A stretch of DNA of 64,000 nucleotides from Azospirillum sp. TSO35-2 (GCF_003116095.1 NZ_LGRA01000008.1:14077-78076); one strand, 5' to 3'. Counted from the stretch's first letter, positions 17,809 through 27,914 are shown. The notes: generated by a model not told the origin, from the sequence alone. Made by a program: numbers and translations.

Positions 17809-18822
17809 ATGGCGGACAGGACCGAAAAAGCCGCCCACGGCGGCCCCCCGGGCGGCTTCCACGGCCGCATCAGCGACATCGACCTGCGGCTGCTGCGCGT
17901 CTTCCGCGCGGTGGTGGCGAACGGCGGCTTCGCCGCGGCGCAGGTCGAGCTGAACATCGGCCGCTCGACCATCAGCAAGCACATGGCCGACCTGGAGGAG
18001 CGGCTGGGGCTGACGCTGTGCCGCCGCGGCCGCGCCGGGTTCGAGCTGACCGAGCATGGCGCCGCCCTCCACGCCCACGCCGAGCGGCTGCTGACCTCGC
18101 TGGACGAGTTCCGCACCCAGGTCAGCGCGCTCCACACCGATCTGGTGGGCGAACTGCGCATCGGCCTGATGGACCACATGGTCAGCGACCCGGCCAGCCC
18201 GGTGCAGCCGGCGCTGACCCGGCTGGCCACCCGCGCGCCCGGCGTGACGCTCAGCCTGTCGATCCTGGCGCCCGACGCGGTGGAGGCGGCGCTGCTCGAC
18301 AACCGCCTGCAGGTCGGCGTCCTGCCGGAGCGCGAGCGGCGCCCGCCCGGCCTGGTCCATCGCCCGCTCTACCGCGAGGATTGCTGCCTCTATTGCGGCC
18401 CCGGCCACCCGCTGTTCGACCACGCCGCCGACACCCCGGTCCACACCCTGCTGGAGCACGACTACGCCTCGCTGAGCTGGTCGGAGAGCCAGCATCTGGC
18501 CGGCCTGTTCGGCACCGGCTGGGCGCCGGTGTCGGTCACCGCCACCGCCCGCCAGATCGAGGCGATCGCCTTCCTGCTGCTGACCGGCCGCTATCTCGGC
18601 TTCCTGCCCCGCCATGTCGGGCGGCCCTGGGAGCGCGACGGCCGGCTGCGCCCGGTGCGGCCCGACCGCACCACCATCTCCACCGGGATGCTGGTCGCCA
18701 CCCACGCCACCCGGCCGGAGTCCGCGGTGCTGCGCGCCTTCCTCGACGAACTCGCCGCCGCCGCCCCGCCACCAGCCCGATCGCCGGATGCCTCGGGGAA
18801 AGTTGCATCCGCGTTCACCTGA
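17809..18822 (+). CDS. LysR-family transcriptional regulator (paralogue of the divergent gene)
   Basis: 337 residues from ATG 17809, which has GGGAG ten bases upstream; the GTG at 17800 would sit only one base from that site. Helix-turn-helix region FAAAQVELNIGRSTISKHMA and the following LEERLGLTLCRRGRAGFELT closely match the divergent LysR at 16733-17674. The effector-binding domain covers residues about 95-320. It is 122 bases upstream of leucine dehydrogenase on the same strand and is a candidate regulator of it, although this is only positional inference. Confidence 0.9.
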   Translation: MADRTEKAAHGGPPGGFHGRISDIDLRLLRVFRAVVANGGFAAAQVELNIGRSTISKHMADLEERLGLTLCRRGRAGFELTEHGAALHAHAERLLTSLDEFRTQVSALHTDLVGELRIGLMDHMVSDPASPVQPALTRLATRAPGVTLSLSILAPDAVEAALLDNRLQVGVLPERERRPPGLVHRPLYREDCCLYCGPGHPLFDHAADTPVHTLLEHDYASLSWSESQHLAGLFGTGWAPVSVTATARQIEAIAFLLLTGRYLGFLPRHVGRPWERDGRLRPVRPDRTTISTGMLVATHATRPESAVLRAFLDELAAAAPPPARSPDASGKVASAFT

Positions 18823-18944
18823 ATGCCGACAGACCAACGTTTTTCCGCGATCCCATTCACCATACCCTGATCTTGACCACAACAACCATCCGCCTCACGG
18901 ATCACTTCCGGACAGGCGGCCAAGCGGGTACGGGAGCAGGGACG

Positions 18945-20036
18945 ATGAGCATCTTCGGCGCGGTCGATTTCCGGGAGCACGAGCAGGTCGTCTTCGTGAA
19001 CGAGCCCTCCGTCGGGCTGAAGGCGATCATCGCCATCCACAACACCAGCCGCGGTCCGGCCTTCGGCGGCTGCCGCATGTACCCCTACGCCAGCGAGGAG
19101 GACGCGGTGCGCGACGTGCTGCGCCTGTCGCGCGGCATGACCTACAAGGCGGCGATCACCCGTCTGCCCTACGGCGGCGGCAAGTCGGTCATCATCGGCG
19201 ACCCCGCCCGCGACAAGACCGCCGACCTGCTGCGCGCCATGGGCCGCGCCGTCGCCACGCTGCAAGGCCGCTACATCATGGCCGACGACGTCGGCACCAC
19301 CGTCCGCGACATGGAGGTGGTGCGCACCGTCACCCCCTACGCCGCCGGCCTGCCCGACGCTGCGGGCGAGCCCTGCCCCGCCACCGCCTACGGCGTGTTC
19401 CAGGGCATCCTGGCGGTCGCCGCGCACCGCTTCGGCCGCCAGACCGGCAACGAAGGTCCCGGCAGCACCGGTCTCGATGGCAACGATCTGGAGGGACTGA
19501 CGGTGGCGGTGCAGGGGCTGGGCAGCGTCGGCATCCGGCTGTGCCGCTACCTGCACGCCGCCGGCGCCCGCCTGACCGTGGCCGACCTGAACGCCGCCCG
19601 CGTCGAGGAGGCCGCCGACCGCTTCGGCGCCCGCCCGGTCCCGGCCGACGAAATCCTGTTCGCCGACGTCGACGTCCTGTCGCCCAACGCGATGGGCGCC
19701 GTGTTCGACGACGCCAGCATCGCCGGTCTGCGCTGCCGCAGCGTCTGCGGCGCCGCCAACAACCAGCTCGCCACCGAGGCGCACGGCGTGGCCCTGCACC
19801 GCCGCGGCATCCTCTACGCCCCCGACTTCGTCGTCAGCGCCGGCGGCCTGATCGACATCGCCCACGAAGGCCCGGCCTACGACCCCGCCACCGTGCTGGC
19901 CGACTGCGGGCGCATCCGCGGCATCACCCTGGACATCCTCCAGCGCGCCGCCCGCGACGGCCAACCCACCAGCCAGACCGCGCTCCGCATCGCGGAAGAG
20001 AACTTCACCGTGGGCGGAATGCGCCGGGCGGCGTAA
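18945..20036 (+). CDS. ldh: leucine/branched-chain amino acid dehydrogenase (Glu/Leu/Phe/Val family)
   Basis: 363-residue NAD-dependent amino acid dehydrogenase catalysing reversible oxidative deamination of leucine, valine or isoleucine to the 2-oxo acid. Substrate-binding Lys68 and catalytic Lys80 (MTYKAAITRLPYGGGKSVI) fall at exactly the numbering of Bacillus leucine dehydrogenases. The Rossmann motif is VAVQGLGSVGIRLCRYLHAAG. CGAANNQL is the conserved segment near the nicotinamide. The ATG at 18945 has GGGAGCAGGGA upstream. Phenylalanine or valine preference cannot be excluded from sequence alone. Confidence 0.88.
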   Translation: MSIFGAVDFREHEQVVFVNEPSVGLKAIIAIHNTSRGPAFGGCRMYPYASEEDAVRDVLRLSRGMTYKAAITRLPYGGGKSVIIGDPARDKTADLLRAMGRAVATLQGRYIMADDVGTTVRDMEVVRTVTPYAAGLPDAAGEPCPATAYGVFQGILAVAAHRFGRQTGNEGPGSTGLDGNDLEGLTVAVQGLGSVGIRLCRYLHAAGARLTVADLNAARVEEAADRFGARPVPADEILFADVDVLSPNAMGAVFDDASIAGLRCRSVCGAANNQLATEAHGVALHRRGILYAPDFVVSAGGLIDIAHEGPAYDPATVLADCGRIRGITLDILQRAARDGQPTSQTALRIAEENFTVGGMRRAA

Positions 20037-20051
20037 GGGCCGGCTTCCCCC

Positions 20052-21857
20052 TCACCCCGGCGCGTCCAGCACGCCGCGCACCGTCTCGGCCAGATGATCG
20101 ATGCCGAAGGGCTTGGCCAGCAGGTTGGTGCCGGGGTCGAGCACGCCGTTGTGGATCACCGCGTCGCCGCTGTAGCCGGTGGTGTAGAGCACCTTCAGGT
20201 CCGGCAGCCGTTCCAGCGCGGCGTCGGCGAGTTGGCGGCCGGTCATGCCGGGCATCACGATGTCGGTCAGCAGCAGGGTGACGTCCTGCCGGCCCGCCGG
20301 CCCGTCGCCGACGAAAACCCCACCGTCGATGATGCGCAGCGCCTCGGCCCCGTCGGCGGCGTGGATGACGGTGTAGCCGAGTTCGCGCAGCGCCTCGACG
20401 GTGAAGGCGCGGACCCGGTCCTCGTCCTCCACCACCAGGACGATCTCCTGCGGACGGCCGGCCAGCGTGGCGGCGAGGGAGGGGGAGGGCGTCGCCGCCG
20501 GCTCCGCGTTGCCATGGAAGCGGGGCAGGCAGAGCCGGAAGGTCGAGCCGACACCGACCTCCGACGTCACCCGGATGTGGCCGCCGGACTGGCGGGCGAA
20601 GCCGAACGCCTGGCTCAGGCCCAGGCCGGTGCCCTTGCCGACCGACTTGGTGGTGAAGAAGGGCTCGAACGCCCTGGCCACCACCTCGGGCGGCATGCCG
20701 GTGCCGGTGTCGGTCACGGCGATCGTCACATAGGGACCGGGCGCCATCATCTCGTCGGCGCTGGCGGCGTCGACCTCCAGGTTCGCGGTTTCGATGGTCA
20801 GGCGGCCGCCGTCGGGCATCGCGTCGCGCGCGTTGACCGCCATGTTCAGCAGGACGTTTTCCAGCTGGTTGCGGTCGGCGTGGATCGTCCACAGGCCGTC
20901 GGCGGTGACGAAGTCGATGGCGATGGTTTCGCCCAGCGTGCGGGTCAGCAGGTCGGTCATGCCGCGCACCAGCCGGTTGGCGTCGATCACCTCCGGCGCC
21001 AGCGGCTGCTGGCGGGAGAAGGCGAGCAGCCGCTGGGTCAGCGTCGCGGCGCGCGTCGCCCCATCCATCGCCCCCTCGATGTAGACGCCGACGTTGGTGT
21101 CGCCGCGCGCCAGCCGCCGTTGCAGCAGGTTCAGGCCGCTGATGACCACGGCCAGCATGTTGTTGAAGTCGTGGGCGATGCCGCCGGCCAACTGGCCGAT
21201 CGCCTCCATCTTCTGGCTCTGGCGCAGGGCCGCCTGCGCCGCCACCAGATCGCGGGTGCGGTGCGCCACCTCGGCTTCCAGATGGGCGTTCATCGCGGCG
21301 ACGGCGTTGCGGGCGCGCACGCTCTCCGTCGTCTCGATCACGGTGTCGATCATGCCGACCACCGCCCCGGTCTCGTCGCGCACCGGGCTGTAGCAGAAGG
21401 TGAACCAGACCGGCTCCGGCATGCCGTGACGGTTGATGACCAGGGGAAAGTCTTCGATGAAGGTCGCCTCGCCGGCGAAGGCGCGCTCGGCGATCGGGCC
21501 GATGAGGTGCCAGACCTCGGCCCAGACCTCGCGGAAGGAGCGGCCGAGCGCTTCCGGCTTGCTGCCCAGGATCGGCCGGAAGGCGTCGTTGTAGATGGTG
21601 ACGAGCGACGGCCCCCAGACCACCGCCGAGGGAATGCGCGAATTCATGACGATGCTGACCGTCGTCCGCAGCGACGGCGGCCAGTGGCGCGGATCGCCGA
21701 GCGGCGTGACGCTCCAGTCATGGGCGCGCAGGCGCTCGCCCATCTCGCCGCCGTCTTCCCAGAAGGCGGCGCCATCCTCGATCGGAGGCTGTGAACTCTG
21801 CGAAGACAAGGATCCATCCTGTTGTCGTCGTGCCGCGCCCAGCGCGGCGACCGGCAC
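20052..21857 (-). CDS. PAS-containing hybrid histidine kinase with C-terminal receiver
   Basis: Up to 601 residues, soluble. A PAS sensor ([20 protein letters not shown], about residues 65-185) is followed by a coiled coil, HisKA ([20 protein letters not shown]) and HATPase ([33 protein letters not shown]). The receiver has [13 protein letters not shown] and phospho-Asp in [13 protein letters not shown]. The start is uncertain: ATG 21857 lies inside a 16-bp inverted repeat that looks like the lysA terminator, while TTG 21809 has AGGATGGA upstream. Family members have residues before [13 protein letters not shown], so ATG 21743 is probably too late. It lies 53 bases downstream of lysA. Confidence 0.9.
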   Translation of the reverse strand: MPVAALGAARRQQDGSLSSQSSQPPIEDGAAFWEDGGEMGERLRAHDWSVTPLGDPRHWPPSLRTTVSIVMNSRIPSAVVWGPSLVTIYNDAFRPILGSKPEALGRSFREVWAEVWHLIGPIAERAFAGEATFIEDFPLVINRHGMPEPVWFTFCYSPVRDETGAVVGMIDTVIETTESVRARNAVAAMNAHLEAEVAHRTRDLVAAQAALRQSQKMEAIGQLAGGIAHDFNNMLAVVISGLNLLQRRLARGDTNVGVYIEGAMDGATRAATLTQRLLAFSRQQPLAPEVIDANRLVRGMTDLLTRTLGETIAIDFVTADGLWTIHADRNQLENVLLNMAVNARDAMPDGGRLTIETANLEVDAASADEMMAPGPYVTIAVTDTGTGMPPEVVARAFEPFFTTKSVGKGTGLGLSQAFGFARQSGGHIRVTSEVGVGSTFRLCLPRFHGNAEPAATPSPSLAATLAGRPQEIVLVVEDEDRVRAFTVEALRELGYTVIHAADGAEALRIIDGGVFVGDGPAGRQDVTLLLTDIVMPGMTGRQLADAALERLPDLKVLYTTGYSGDAVIHNGVLDPGTNLLAKPFGIDHLAETVRGVLDAPG

Positions 21858-21867
21858 GACGACAACA
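21820..21867 (-). terminator. 16-bp inverted repeat between lysA and the PAS kinase gene
   Basis: TGTTGTCGTCGTGCCG at 21820-21835 and its exact complement at 21852-21867 enclose a 16-base GC-rich loop. The position just after the lysA stop on the minus strand fits a terminator or attenuator of the argH-lysA operon. It has no T tract and overlaps the longest possible start of the next gene. Confidence 0.55.
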
Positions 21868-21910
21868 GCCGGAATCGTCTCCCATTCCCTACGACGGACC
21901 GTTCACCGGT

Positions 21911-23209
21911 TCAAAGCCAGTCGGGAACCCGCTCGGCCGCCAGCATCTCCTCCACCGTCGGGCGCGGGCGGATCACGGCGAAGCGGTCGCCGTTGACCAG
22001 CACCTCCGGCACCAGCGGGCGGGTGTTGTAGGTCGAAGCCATCACCGCGCCATAGGCGCCGGCCGACAGGAAGGCCACCAGATCCTCGTCGGCCAGCGGC
22101 GGCAGCGGGCGTTGCACGGCGAAGGTGTCGCCGCTCTCGCACACCGGGCCGACGACGTCGTAGGGCTCCTGCGCGGCGTCGGCCGCCGGTTCGGCGACCG
22201 GGACGATGCCGTGGTAGGCGTCGTACAGCGACGGGCGGATCAGGTCGTTCATCGCCGCGTCGACGATGGCGAAGCGGCGGTGCAGCCCCTGCTTCACGTA
22301 GATGACGCGGCTGACCAGGATGCCGGCGTTGCCGACCAGCGACCGCCCCGGCTCCAGCGTGATGCGGCAGCCGAGGTTGCCGGTGATGGAGCGCACCATC
22401 GCGGCGTAGTCGGCCAGATCGGGCGGCGCCTCGTTCTTGTAGGTGATGCCCAACCCGCCGCCGAGGTCGAGGCGCTGGATGTCGTGCCCGTCCTCGCGCA
22501 GCTGGTGCAGCAGCACCGCCACCCGCTCGTACGCCGCCCGGAAGGGGGCGAGGTCGGTCAGCTGCGAGCCGATGTGGACGGCGATGGCGACCGGCTTGAT
22601 GCCCGGCAGGGCGGCCGCGCGGCGGTAGATCTCGCGCGCGTGGTCGTAGTCGATGCCGAACTTGTTCTCTTTCTTGCCGGTGGCGATCTTGGCGTGGGTC
22701 TTGGCGTCGACGTCCGGGTTGACGCGGAAGGCGATCGGCGCCTCCACCCCCATGGCCGAGGCGATCTCGCTCAGCGCCTCCAGCTCCGGCACCGATTCGA
22801 CGTTGATCTGGTGGATGCCGGCCTCCAGCGCGGCGCGCAGGTCGGCCCTGGTCTTGCCGACGCCGGAGAAGACGATGCGCTCCGGCGGGATGCCGCCGGC
22901 CAGCGCCCGCGTCATCTCGCCCACCGAGACCACGTCGCCGCCGGCGCCGAGGTTGGCCAGCGTGCGGATCACCGCGAGGTTGGAGTTGGCCTTCAGCGCG
23001 TAGCACACCCCGGCGTCCTGCCCGGCGAAGGCGCCGGCGTAGGCGTTGTAGTGCGATTCCAGCGCCGCGGTGGAATAGAGGTAGAAGGGCGTGCCGACCT
23101 CGCGCGCCACATCCTCCAGCGACACCGACTCGGCGTGCAGCACGCCGTTGTGGTAGGCGAAGACGCTCATCGGTGCGCCATTGGGGATCCCGGTGCGGGG
23201 GGTGGTCAT
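21911..23209 (-). CDS. lysA: diaminopimelate decarboxylase
   Basis: 432-residue PLP enzyme that decarboxylates meso-diaminopimelate to L-lysine, the last step of lysine synthesis. The PLP lysine is K73 in CYALKANSN. The glycine-rich phosphate loop is in DLGGGLGITYKNE, and the second-barrel active-site motif is VVGPVCESGDTFA. SFVYV-like AYGAVMASTYNTRPLVPEV closes the active site. ATG 23209 overlaps the TGA of the upstream lipoprotein gene in an ATGA junction, indicating translational coupling; MSVFAYHNG at residue 14 is an alternative start. Third gene of argH-lipoprotein-lysA. Confidence 0.96.
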   Translation of the reverse strand: MTTPRTGIPNGAPMSVFAYHNGVLHAESVSLEDVAREVGTPFYLYSTAALESHYNAYAGAFAGQDAGVCYALKANSNLAVIRTLANLGAGGDVVSVGEMTRALAGGIPPERIVFSGVGKTRADLRAALEAGIHQINVESVPELEALSEIASAMGVEAPIAFRVNPDVDAKTHAKIATGKKENKFGIDYDHAREIYRRAAALPGIKPVAIAVHIGSQLTDLAPFRAAYERVAVLLHQLREDGHDIQRLDLGGGLGITYKNEAPPDLADYAAMVRSITGNLGCRITLEPGRSLVGNAGILVSRVIYVKQGLHRRFAIVDAAMNDLIRPSLYDAYHGIVPVAEPAADAAQEPYDVVGPVCESGDTFAVQRPLPPLADEDLVAFLSAGAYGAVMASTYNTRPLVPEVLVNGDRFAVIRPRPTVEEMLAAERVPDWL

Positions 23210-23424
23210 GGGAACTGCACTCCGGAGCCGGTCTTGCCCGCCTTGTCAGCGTTGGGCTTCGGATCGAGGGTCGGGTTGGGGTAGGTCCGGGGGAAGGGAT
23301 CGACCTGCCCCTCCGGAACCGGGCTGTCGACGAACTTCGGCTTCTTGCCGCAGCCGGTCAGCGCCAGGGCGCCGGCCAGGGCCAGGACCGTCAGCGCCGT
23401 CCTGCGGGTCGGGGTGTGGCTCAC
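23206..23424 (-). CDS. small lipoprotein upstream of lysA (LptM-like position)
   Basis: 72 residues starting GTG 23424 ([20 protein letters not shown]). The lipoprotein signal peptide ends in a clear lipobox, ALTGCGKK, followed by a short Pro/Lys-rich region ([18 protein letters not shown]). The GTG overlaps the argH stop (GTGA) and its own TGA overlaps the lysA ATG, so it is tightly coupled on both sides. Small lipoproteins before lysA are common in proteobacteria (E. coli LptM/YifL); this protein matches in place, size and lipobox, but homology beyond that is not shown. Confidence 0.85.
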   Translation of the reverse strand: MSHTPTRRTALTVLALAGALALTGCGKKPKFVDSPVPEGQVDPFPRTYPNPTLDPKPNADKAGKTGSGVQFP

Positions 23425-24845
23425 AGAAAACGCTCCCGGGCGGCCTTCACCGCCTCCTGCACGCGGACCGGGGCCGGTCCGCCGAAGCTGGTGCGGCTGT
23501 TCAGCGACGCCTCGATGCTCAGCGCCGGATAGACGGCCTCGGTGATGCGCGGCTCGATCGCCTGCAACTCCGCCAGCGTCAGGTCGGTCAGGCCGACGCG
23601 GCGGTCCTCCGCCGCCTTCACGGCGCGGCCGGTGACGTGGTGCGCCTCGCGGAACGGCATGTCCAGTTCCCGCACCAGCCAGTCGGCGAGGTCGGTGGCG
23701 TTCAGAAAGCCGCGGTCGGCCGCCTCGCGCATCGCCGCCACGTTGGGCTGCATGTCGCGGACCATGCCCTCGGTCGCGGCGATGCACAGCGCCAGCGTGT
23801 CGTCGGCCTCGAACACCGGTTCCTTGTCTTCCTGCATGTCCTTGGAATAGGCCAGCGGCAGGCCCTTCATCGCGATCAGCAGCCCGGTCAGCGAGCCGAT
23901 GACCCGGCCCGCCTTGGCCCGCACCAGCTCCGCCGCGTCGGGGTTCTTCTTCTGCGGCATGATCGAGGAGCCGGTGGTGTAGGCGTCCGACAGCTTGATG
24001 AAGCGGAACTGGGCCGAGCACCAGATCACGATCTCCTCGGCGAAGCGCGACAGGTGCATGGCGCAGATCGACGCCGCCGACAGGTATTCCAGCGCGAAGT
24101 CGCGGTCGGACACCGCGTCCAGCGAGTTGGCGGTCGGCCGGTTGAAGCCCAGCGCCTCCGCCGTCATGAAGCGGTCGATCGGGTAGGGGGTGCCGGCCAG
24201 CGCCGCCGAGCCCAGCGGGCATTCGTTCAGCCGGCAGCGGGCGTCGCGGAAGCGGCCGCGGTCGCGCCCGAACATCTCGACATAGGCCAGCAGATGGTGG
24301 GCGAAGCTGATCGGCTGCGCCGCCTGCAGGTGGGTGAAGCCGGGCATCACCGTCGCGGTGTTCTGCTCCGCCAGGTCGATCAGCGCCGATTGCAGCGCGG
24401 TCAGCCCGGCGATGGTCCGGTCCAGCGCGTCGCGCACCCACAGCTTGAAGTCGGTCGCCACCTGGTCGTTGCGCGAGCGGCCGGTGTGCAGGCGCTTGGC
24501 CGGTTCGCCGATCAGATCGGCCAGCCGGGCCTCCACATTCATGTGGATGTCCTCCAACTCCACCTTGAAGGTGAAGGTGCCGGCGTCAATCTCTGCTTTC
24601 ACGCGGTCCAGCCCATCGCGGATGGCGTCGGCGTCGGCCTGGGTTATGATGCCCTGCTTGGCCAGCATCGCGGCGTGGGCCTTGGACCCGGCGATGTCCT
24701 GGTCGGCGAGCCGCTTGTCGAAGCCGATGGAGGCGTTGATCTTCTCCATGATGGCGGCGGGACCGCGCGCAAAGCGTCCGCCCCACATCTGGCTGGCGGC
24801 GGGGGCGGCGGCGGGGCTGTCTTGCGGGGTCTGATCGGCGCTCAT
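23421..24845 (-). CDS. argH: argininosuccinate lyase
   Basis: 474 residues; splits argininosuccinate into arginine and fumarate, the final step of arginine synthesis. The fumarase/aspartase superfamily signature [17 protein letters not shown] carries the catalytic Ser loop. The N-terminal substrate segment ([20 protein letters not shown]), [11 protein letters not shown] and [15 protein letters not shown] are all typical. ATG 24845 was chosen because it begins a short variable leader before MWGGRF and faces the divergent TlpA-type gene across a 45-base spacer. First gene of the argH-lipoprotein-lysA operon. Confidence 0.96.
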   Translation of the reverse strand: MSADQTPQDSPAAAPAASQMWGGRFARGPAAIMEKINASIGFDKRLADQDIAGSKAHAAMLAKQGIITQADADAIRDGLDRVKAEIDAGTFTFKVELEDIHMNVEARLADLIGEPAKRLHTGRSRNDQVATDFKLWVRDALDRTIAGLTALQSALIDLAEQNTATVMPGFTHLQAAQPISFAHHLLAYVEMFGRDRGRFRDARCRLNECPLGSAALAGTPYPIDRFMTAEALGFNRPTANSLDAVSDRDFALEYLSAASICAMHLSRFAEEIVIWCSAQFRFIKLSDAYTTGSSIMPQKKNPDAAELVRAKAGRVIGSLTGLLIAMKGLPLAYSKDMQEDKEPVFEADDTLALCIAATEGMVRDMQPNVAAMREAADRGFLNATDLADWLVRELDMPFREAHHVTGRAVKAAEDRRVGLTDLTLAELQAIEPRITEAVYPALSIEASLNSRTSFGGPAPVRVQEAVKAARERFL

Positions 24846-24890
24846 GATGCGGTATCGGGCAATCGGGTAGGGGAGCGAGGAAGCGTGAGT

Positions 24891-25535
24891 ATGCGGACTT
24901 TGGCGGCCGTCGCAACGGTTTGTGTGTGCATGGCCGGGGCCGGCCTGTGGTGGAGCGCCGGCGCGGCGCCCACACCTCCGGACGTGGCCCGTCTCGGCAC
25001 CGCGGAGTCCGCCACTCCGGCGGCCGGCGGTGCCGACAAGCTCGACAAGTTCAAGGGGGCGGAGCCCAAGCCGATGCCGGCGCTGTCCTTCGTCGACGGC
25101 GACGGGCGGCGGGTCGATCTGGCCGATTTCAAGGACCGCGTCGTGCTGCTGAACCTGTGGGCGACCTGGTGCGGGCCTTGCGTGAAGGAGATGCCGTCGC
25201 TCGACCGGCTCCAGGCCCAGATGGGCGGCGACGCCTTCCAGGTGGTGGCGCTGTCGCTCGACCGCGGCGGGCGGACGGCGGTGGAGCCCTTCTTCGCCAA
25301 GACCGGCGTCGGCCATCTCGGGCTGTACCTCGACCCCGCTTCGGAATCGATGAAGGTGCTGGGCCTGCGCGGCCTGCCCACCACCATCCTGGTCGATCCC
25401 GAGGGGCGGGAGCTGGGTCGCGTCGAAGGGGCGGTGGAGTGGGATTCGCCGGAGGTCGTCGCCTTCCTGCGCCAGCAGCTCGGCCGCGGCTCGGCCCCGG
25501 CGCGCGGGCATGGGATGATGAAGACCGGCGGCTGA
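24891..25535 (+). CDS. TlpA-type periplasmic thiol:disulfide oxidoreductase
   Basis: 214 residues with an N-terminal signal anchor or signal peptide ([20 protein letters not shown]). A thioredoxin/AhpC-type domain has redox motif WATWCGPC (Cys94, Cys97) and cis-Pro segment [14 protein letters not shown]. Family members keep periplasmic cysteines reduced, for instance during cytochrome c or cytochrome oxidase assembly. ATG 24891 has GAGGAAG nine bases upstream; GTG 24885 is an alternative. Divergent from argH, so the two promoters must share or overlap a very short region. Confidence 0.88.
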   Translation: MRTLAAVATVCVCMAGAGLWWSAGAAPTPPDVARLGTAESATPAAGGADKLDKFKGAEPKPMPALSFVDGDGRRVDLADFKDRVVLLNLWATWCGPCVKEMPSLDRLQAQMGGDAFQVVALSLDRGGRTAVEPFFAKTGVGHLGLYLDPASESMKVLGLRGLPTTILVDPEGRELGRVEGAVEWDSPEVVAFLRQQLGRGSAPARGHGMMKTGG

Positions 25536-25633
25536 GGGGCGGGTGACGGGCGCGGGGCGACGCGCTACTCTGTTGCGGTGGCGTTTCCGCCCGCCCCAAG
25601 CCTGCCCATCGAGTCCGCCCACCGAGTTCGCCC

Positions 25634-26392
25634 ATGCCCCAGTCCGCCGCCTCCGGCCCCAAGCGCTACAGCATCGGCCCCGGCATCGTGATGATGCGCC
25701 AGGGCGAGCGCGCCGACCGGGCGTGGCTGATCGAATCCGGCGAGCTGGAGGTGCTGCTGACCGCGCCGGACGGCTCGACCCGCCGGCTGGGCGTCGTCGG
25801 CAAGGGCGCGGTGGTCGGCGAGATGGCGCTGATCGACGACGGCGAGCGCAGCGCCACCGTGCGTTCCCTGACCGAGGTCGCCTGCGTCGAGGTGACGCGG
25901 GAGGCGTTCCGCGGCCTGCTGAAGCGCAGCCCGCCGCTGGCCTCCTACCTGCTGCAGAGCCTGATCGCCGCCATCCGCCGCGACTATGGCCTGCCGCCGA
26001 CCGAGCGGATCGGCAACGCGGTGGATTTCCGCTCCACCAACTCGTTCCAGAAGGTGGTCGACCGCCGCATGATCCGCGAGGGCCATGTCTTCTTCGGCCC
26101 CAACGAGCCGGTCAACGCCGCCTACCTGATCCAGTCCGGCCGCGTCGCCCTGCGGCCCGGACGCGGCACGCTGGGCGGCGACCTCGCGACGCTCGGTCCC
26201 GGCAGCCTGTTCGGCGAGATCTTCCTGCTGACCGGCCGGCCGCCCGACGTCACCGCGGTGGCGGTCGCCGGCGGCGTCTGCGAGGTGATCGACCGCCGCA
26301 GCTTCGACGACGCGGTGTCCGCCATGCCGCCGATCCTGAAATCGCTGACCCGGATCTACATCGCGCAGTTGACGGCGGGGAAGGCGGGATGA
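25634..26392 (+). CDS. protein with two cyclic-nucleotide-binding (CNB) domains
   Basis: 252 residues made almost entirely of two cNMP-binding folds. The first (about 12-115) has [20 protein letters not shown] and the phosphate-binding-cassette-like [19 protein letters not shown]. The second (about 135-245) has [23 protein letters not shown] and [20 protein letters not shown]. The cassette lacks the canonical Arg in the second domain, so binding is uncertain there. There is no DNA-binding or catalytic domain, so it is probably an adaptor or regulatory subunit. It lies between tlpA-like and the convergent glycerate kinase gene. Confidence 0.85.
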   Translation: MPQSAASGPKRYSIGPGIVMMRQGERADRAWLIESGELEVLLTAPDGSTRRLGVVGKGAVVGEMALIDDGERSATVRSLTEVACVEVTREAFRGLLKRSPPLASYLLQSLIAAIRRDYGLPPTERIGNAVDFRSTNSFQKVVDRRMIREGHVFFGPNEPVNAAYLIQSGRVALRPGRGTLGGDLATLGPGSLFGEIFLLTGRPPDVTAVAVAGGVCEVIDRRSFDDAVSAMPPILKSLTRIYIAQLTAGKAG

Positions 26393-26404
26393 GGCGCCCG
26401 GCGG

Positions 26405-27679
26405 TCAGCCGCGGTCGATCACGATCACCCGGAAATCGTTGACGTTGGTCCGGGTCGGCCCGGTGACGACCAGATCGCCCAGCGCCTTGAAGAAGCTGTA
26501 GCCGTCGTTGTTGGCGAGGAAGGCCTTGGCGTCGAGGCCCATCGCCTCGGCCCGCGCCAGCGTGTCGGGGCGCAGGATGGCGCCGGCGTTGTCCTCCGTC
26601 CCATCGATGCCGTCGGTGTCGAAGGCGGCGGCCGAGATGCCGGGCTGGCCGTCCAGCGCCACCGCCAGCGCCAGCAGGAATTCGACGTTGCGGCCGCCGC
26701 GGCCCTGGCCGCGCACCGTCACCGTGGTTTCGCCGCCAGACAGGATCACCGCCGGGACCGCGGCCGGTTGGCCGTGGCGGGCGACCTGCCGGGCGATGCC
26801 GGCGTGGACCTTGGCAACCTCGCGCGATTCGCCTTCGATGGCGTCGCCCAGGATGACGGGGGTGTAGCCGCGGTCGCGGGCCAGCGCGGCGGCCGCCTCC
26901 AGCGCGTCCTGCGGGGTGGCGATGATGGTGGTGATGGCGCCGGCCAGCCGCGGGTCGCCCGGCTTCGGCGTCTCGTCCGCCGCCGCTTCGAGGAAGGCGG
27001 CCACGGCCGGCGGCGGGGTGATGCCGTATTTCACCAGGATGGCGCGGGCGTCGGCGAAGCTGGTGGGGTCCGGCACCGTCGGCCCGCTGGCGATGACCGA
27101 CGGATCGTCGCCCGGCACGTCCGACACCAGCAGCGACACCACCCGCGCCGGATGGGCCAGCGCGGCGAGCCGGCCGCCCTTCACGGCGGACAGATGCTTG
27201 CGGACGCAGTTCATCTCGCCGATGTCGGCGCCGCTCTTCAGCAGGGCCTTGGCGACGGTGCGCTTGTCCTCCAGCGTGATGCCGGGGGCCGGCAGGGCCA
27301 GCAGCGCCGAGCCGCCGCCGGAAATCAGGCAGAGCACGAGGTCGTCGGCGGTCAGCCCCTGCACCAGATCGGCGATGCGCCGCGCCGCGTCCTGCCCGGC
27401 GGCGTCCGGCACCGGGTGCGACGCCTGCACCACCTCGATCCGCTCGGTCGGCAGGTCATGGTCGTAGCGGGTGACGACCAGCCCGGTCAGCGGCCCCGGC
27501 CAATGGTCCTCCACCGTCTTCGCCATGGCGGCGGCGGCCTTGCCGGCGCCGATGACGACCGTGCGGCCCTTCGGCGGCCGGGGCAGCGCCGCCGGCAGCC
27601 GGGTGTCGGCGGTCACCGCGGTCAGGGCGGCCCGGAACAGGTCGTGGAGCAGGGCGTCGGTGGTCGGGGCGGTGGTCAT
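26405..27679 (-). CDS. glycerate 2-kinase, GckA/TtuD (MOFRL) family
   Basis: 424 residues; phosphorylates D-glycerate to 2-phosphoglycerate. The N-terminal half has GRTVVIGAGKAAAAMAKTVE, LCLISGGGSALLALPAPGI and CVRKHLSAVKGGRLA; the C-terminal MOFRL domain carries VILSGGETTVTVRGQGRGGR and FDTDGIDG. ATG 27679 starts a typical family N-terminus (MTTAPTTDALLHDLFRAALT). It is the last gene of the minus-strand set hyi-garR-glycerate kinase, so it would feed hydroxypyruvate/tartronate semialdehyde carbon into glycolysis. A repeat element separates it from garR. Confidence 0.92.
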   Translation of the reverse strand: MTTAPTTDALLHDLFRAALTAVTADTRLPAALPRPPKGRTVVIGAGKAAAAMAKTVEDHWPGPLTGLVVTRYDHDLPTERIEVVQASHPVPDAAGQDAARRIADLVQGLTADDLVLCLISGGGSALLALPAPGITLEDKRTVAKALLKSGADIGEMNCVRKHLSAVKGGRLAALAHPARVVSLLVSDVPGDDPSVIASGPTVPDPTSFADARAILVKYGITPPPAVAAFLEAAADETPKPGDPRLAGAITTIIATPQDALEAAAALARDRGYTPVILGDAIEGESREVAKVHAGIARQVARHGQPAAVPAVILSGGETTVTVRGQGRGGRNVEFLLALAVALDGQPGISAAAFDTDGIDGTEDNAGAILRPDTLARAEAMGLDAKAFLANNDGYSFFKALGDLVVTGPTRTNVNDFRVIVIDRG

Positions 27680-27759
27680 GGTCGCTCGGCGAGGTTGGAG
27701 ACCGGGGCGGTTAGGATGCACTGGATTGGGGGGTGGGCCAATGGTTTGGGTGGGGTGGT

Positions 27760-27904
27760 GGCGCCGGTTGCCCCCTCCCTAACCCTCCCCCTCTCCCGCG
27801 GGAGAGGGGACTGCCGCCGCTATGCGAATCCACCCTCTCCCGCGAGAGCGGGGGAGGGAGGGACCCGCGGCAAAGCCGTGGGAGGGAGGGGGCAACCCGG
27901 CGCC
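27760..27904. repeat. 145-bp inverted-repeat element (REPIN/MITE-like)
   Basis: The outer arms GGCGCCGGTTGCCCCCTCCC (from 27760) and the near-perfect complement at 27883-27904 (one extra C) bound the element. Inside lie a perfect 22-bp palindrome at 27788-27809 (core CTCTCCCGCGGGAGAG) and an imperfect copy at about 27832-27858. The whole can fold as a cruciform. It sits in the spacer between garR and the glycerate kinase gene, as REP-derived elements usually do. Confidence 0.7.
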
Positions 27905-27914
27905 GAACCTCACC

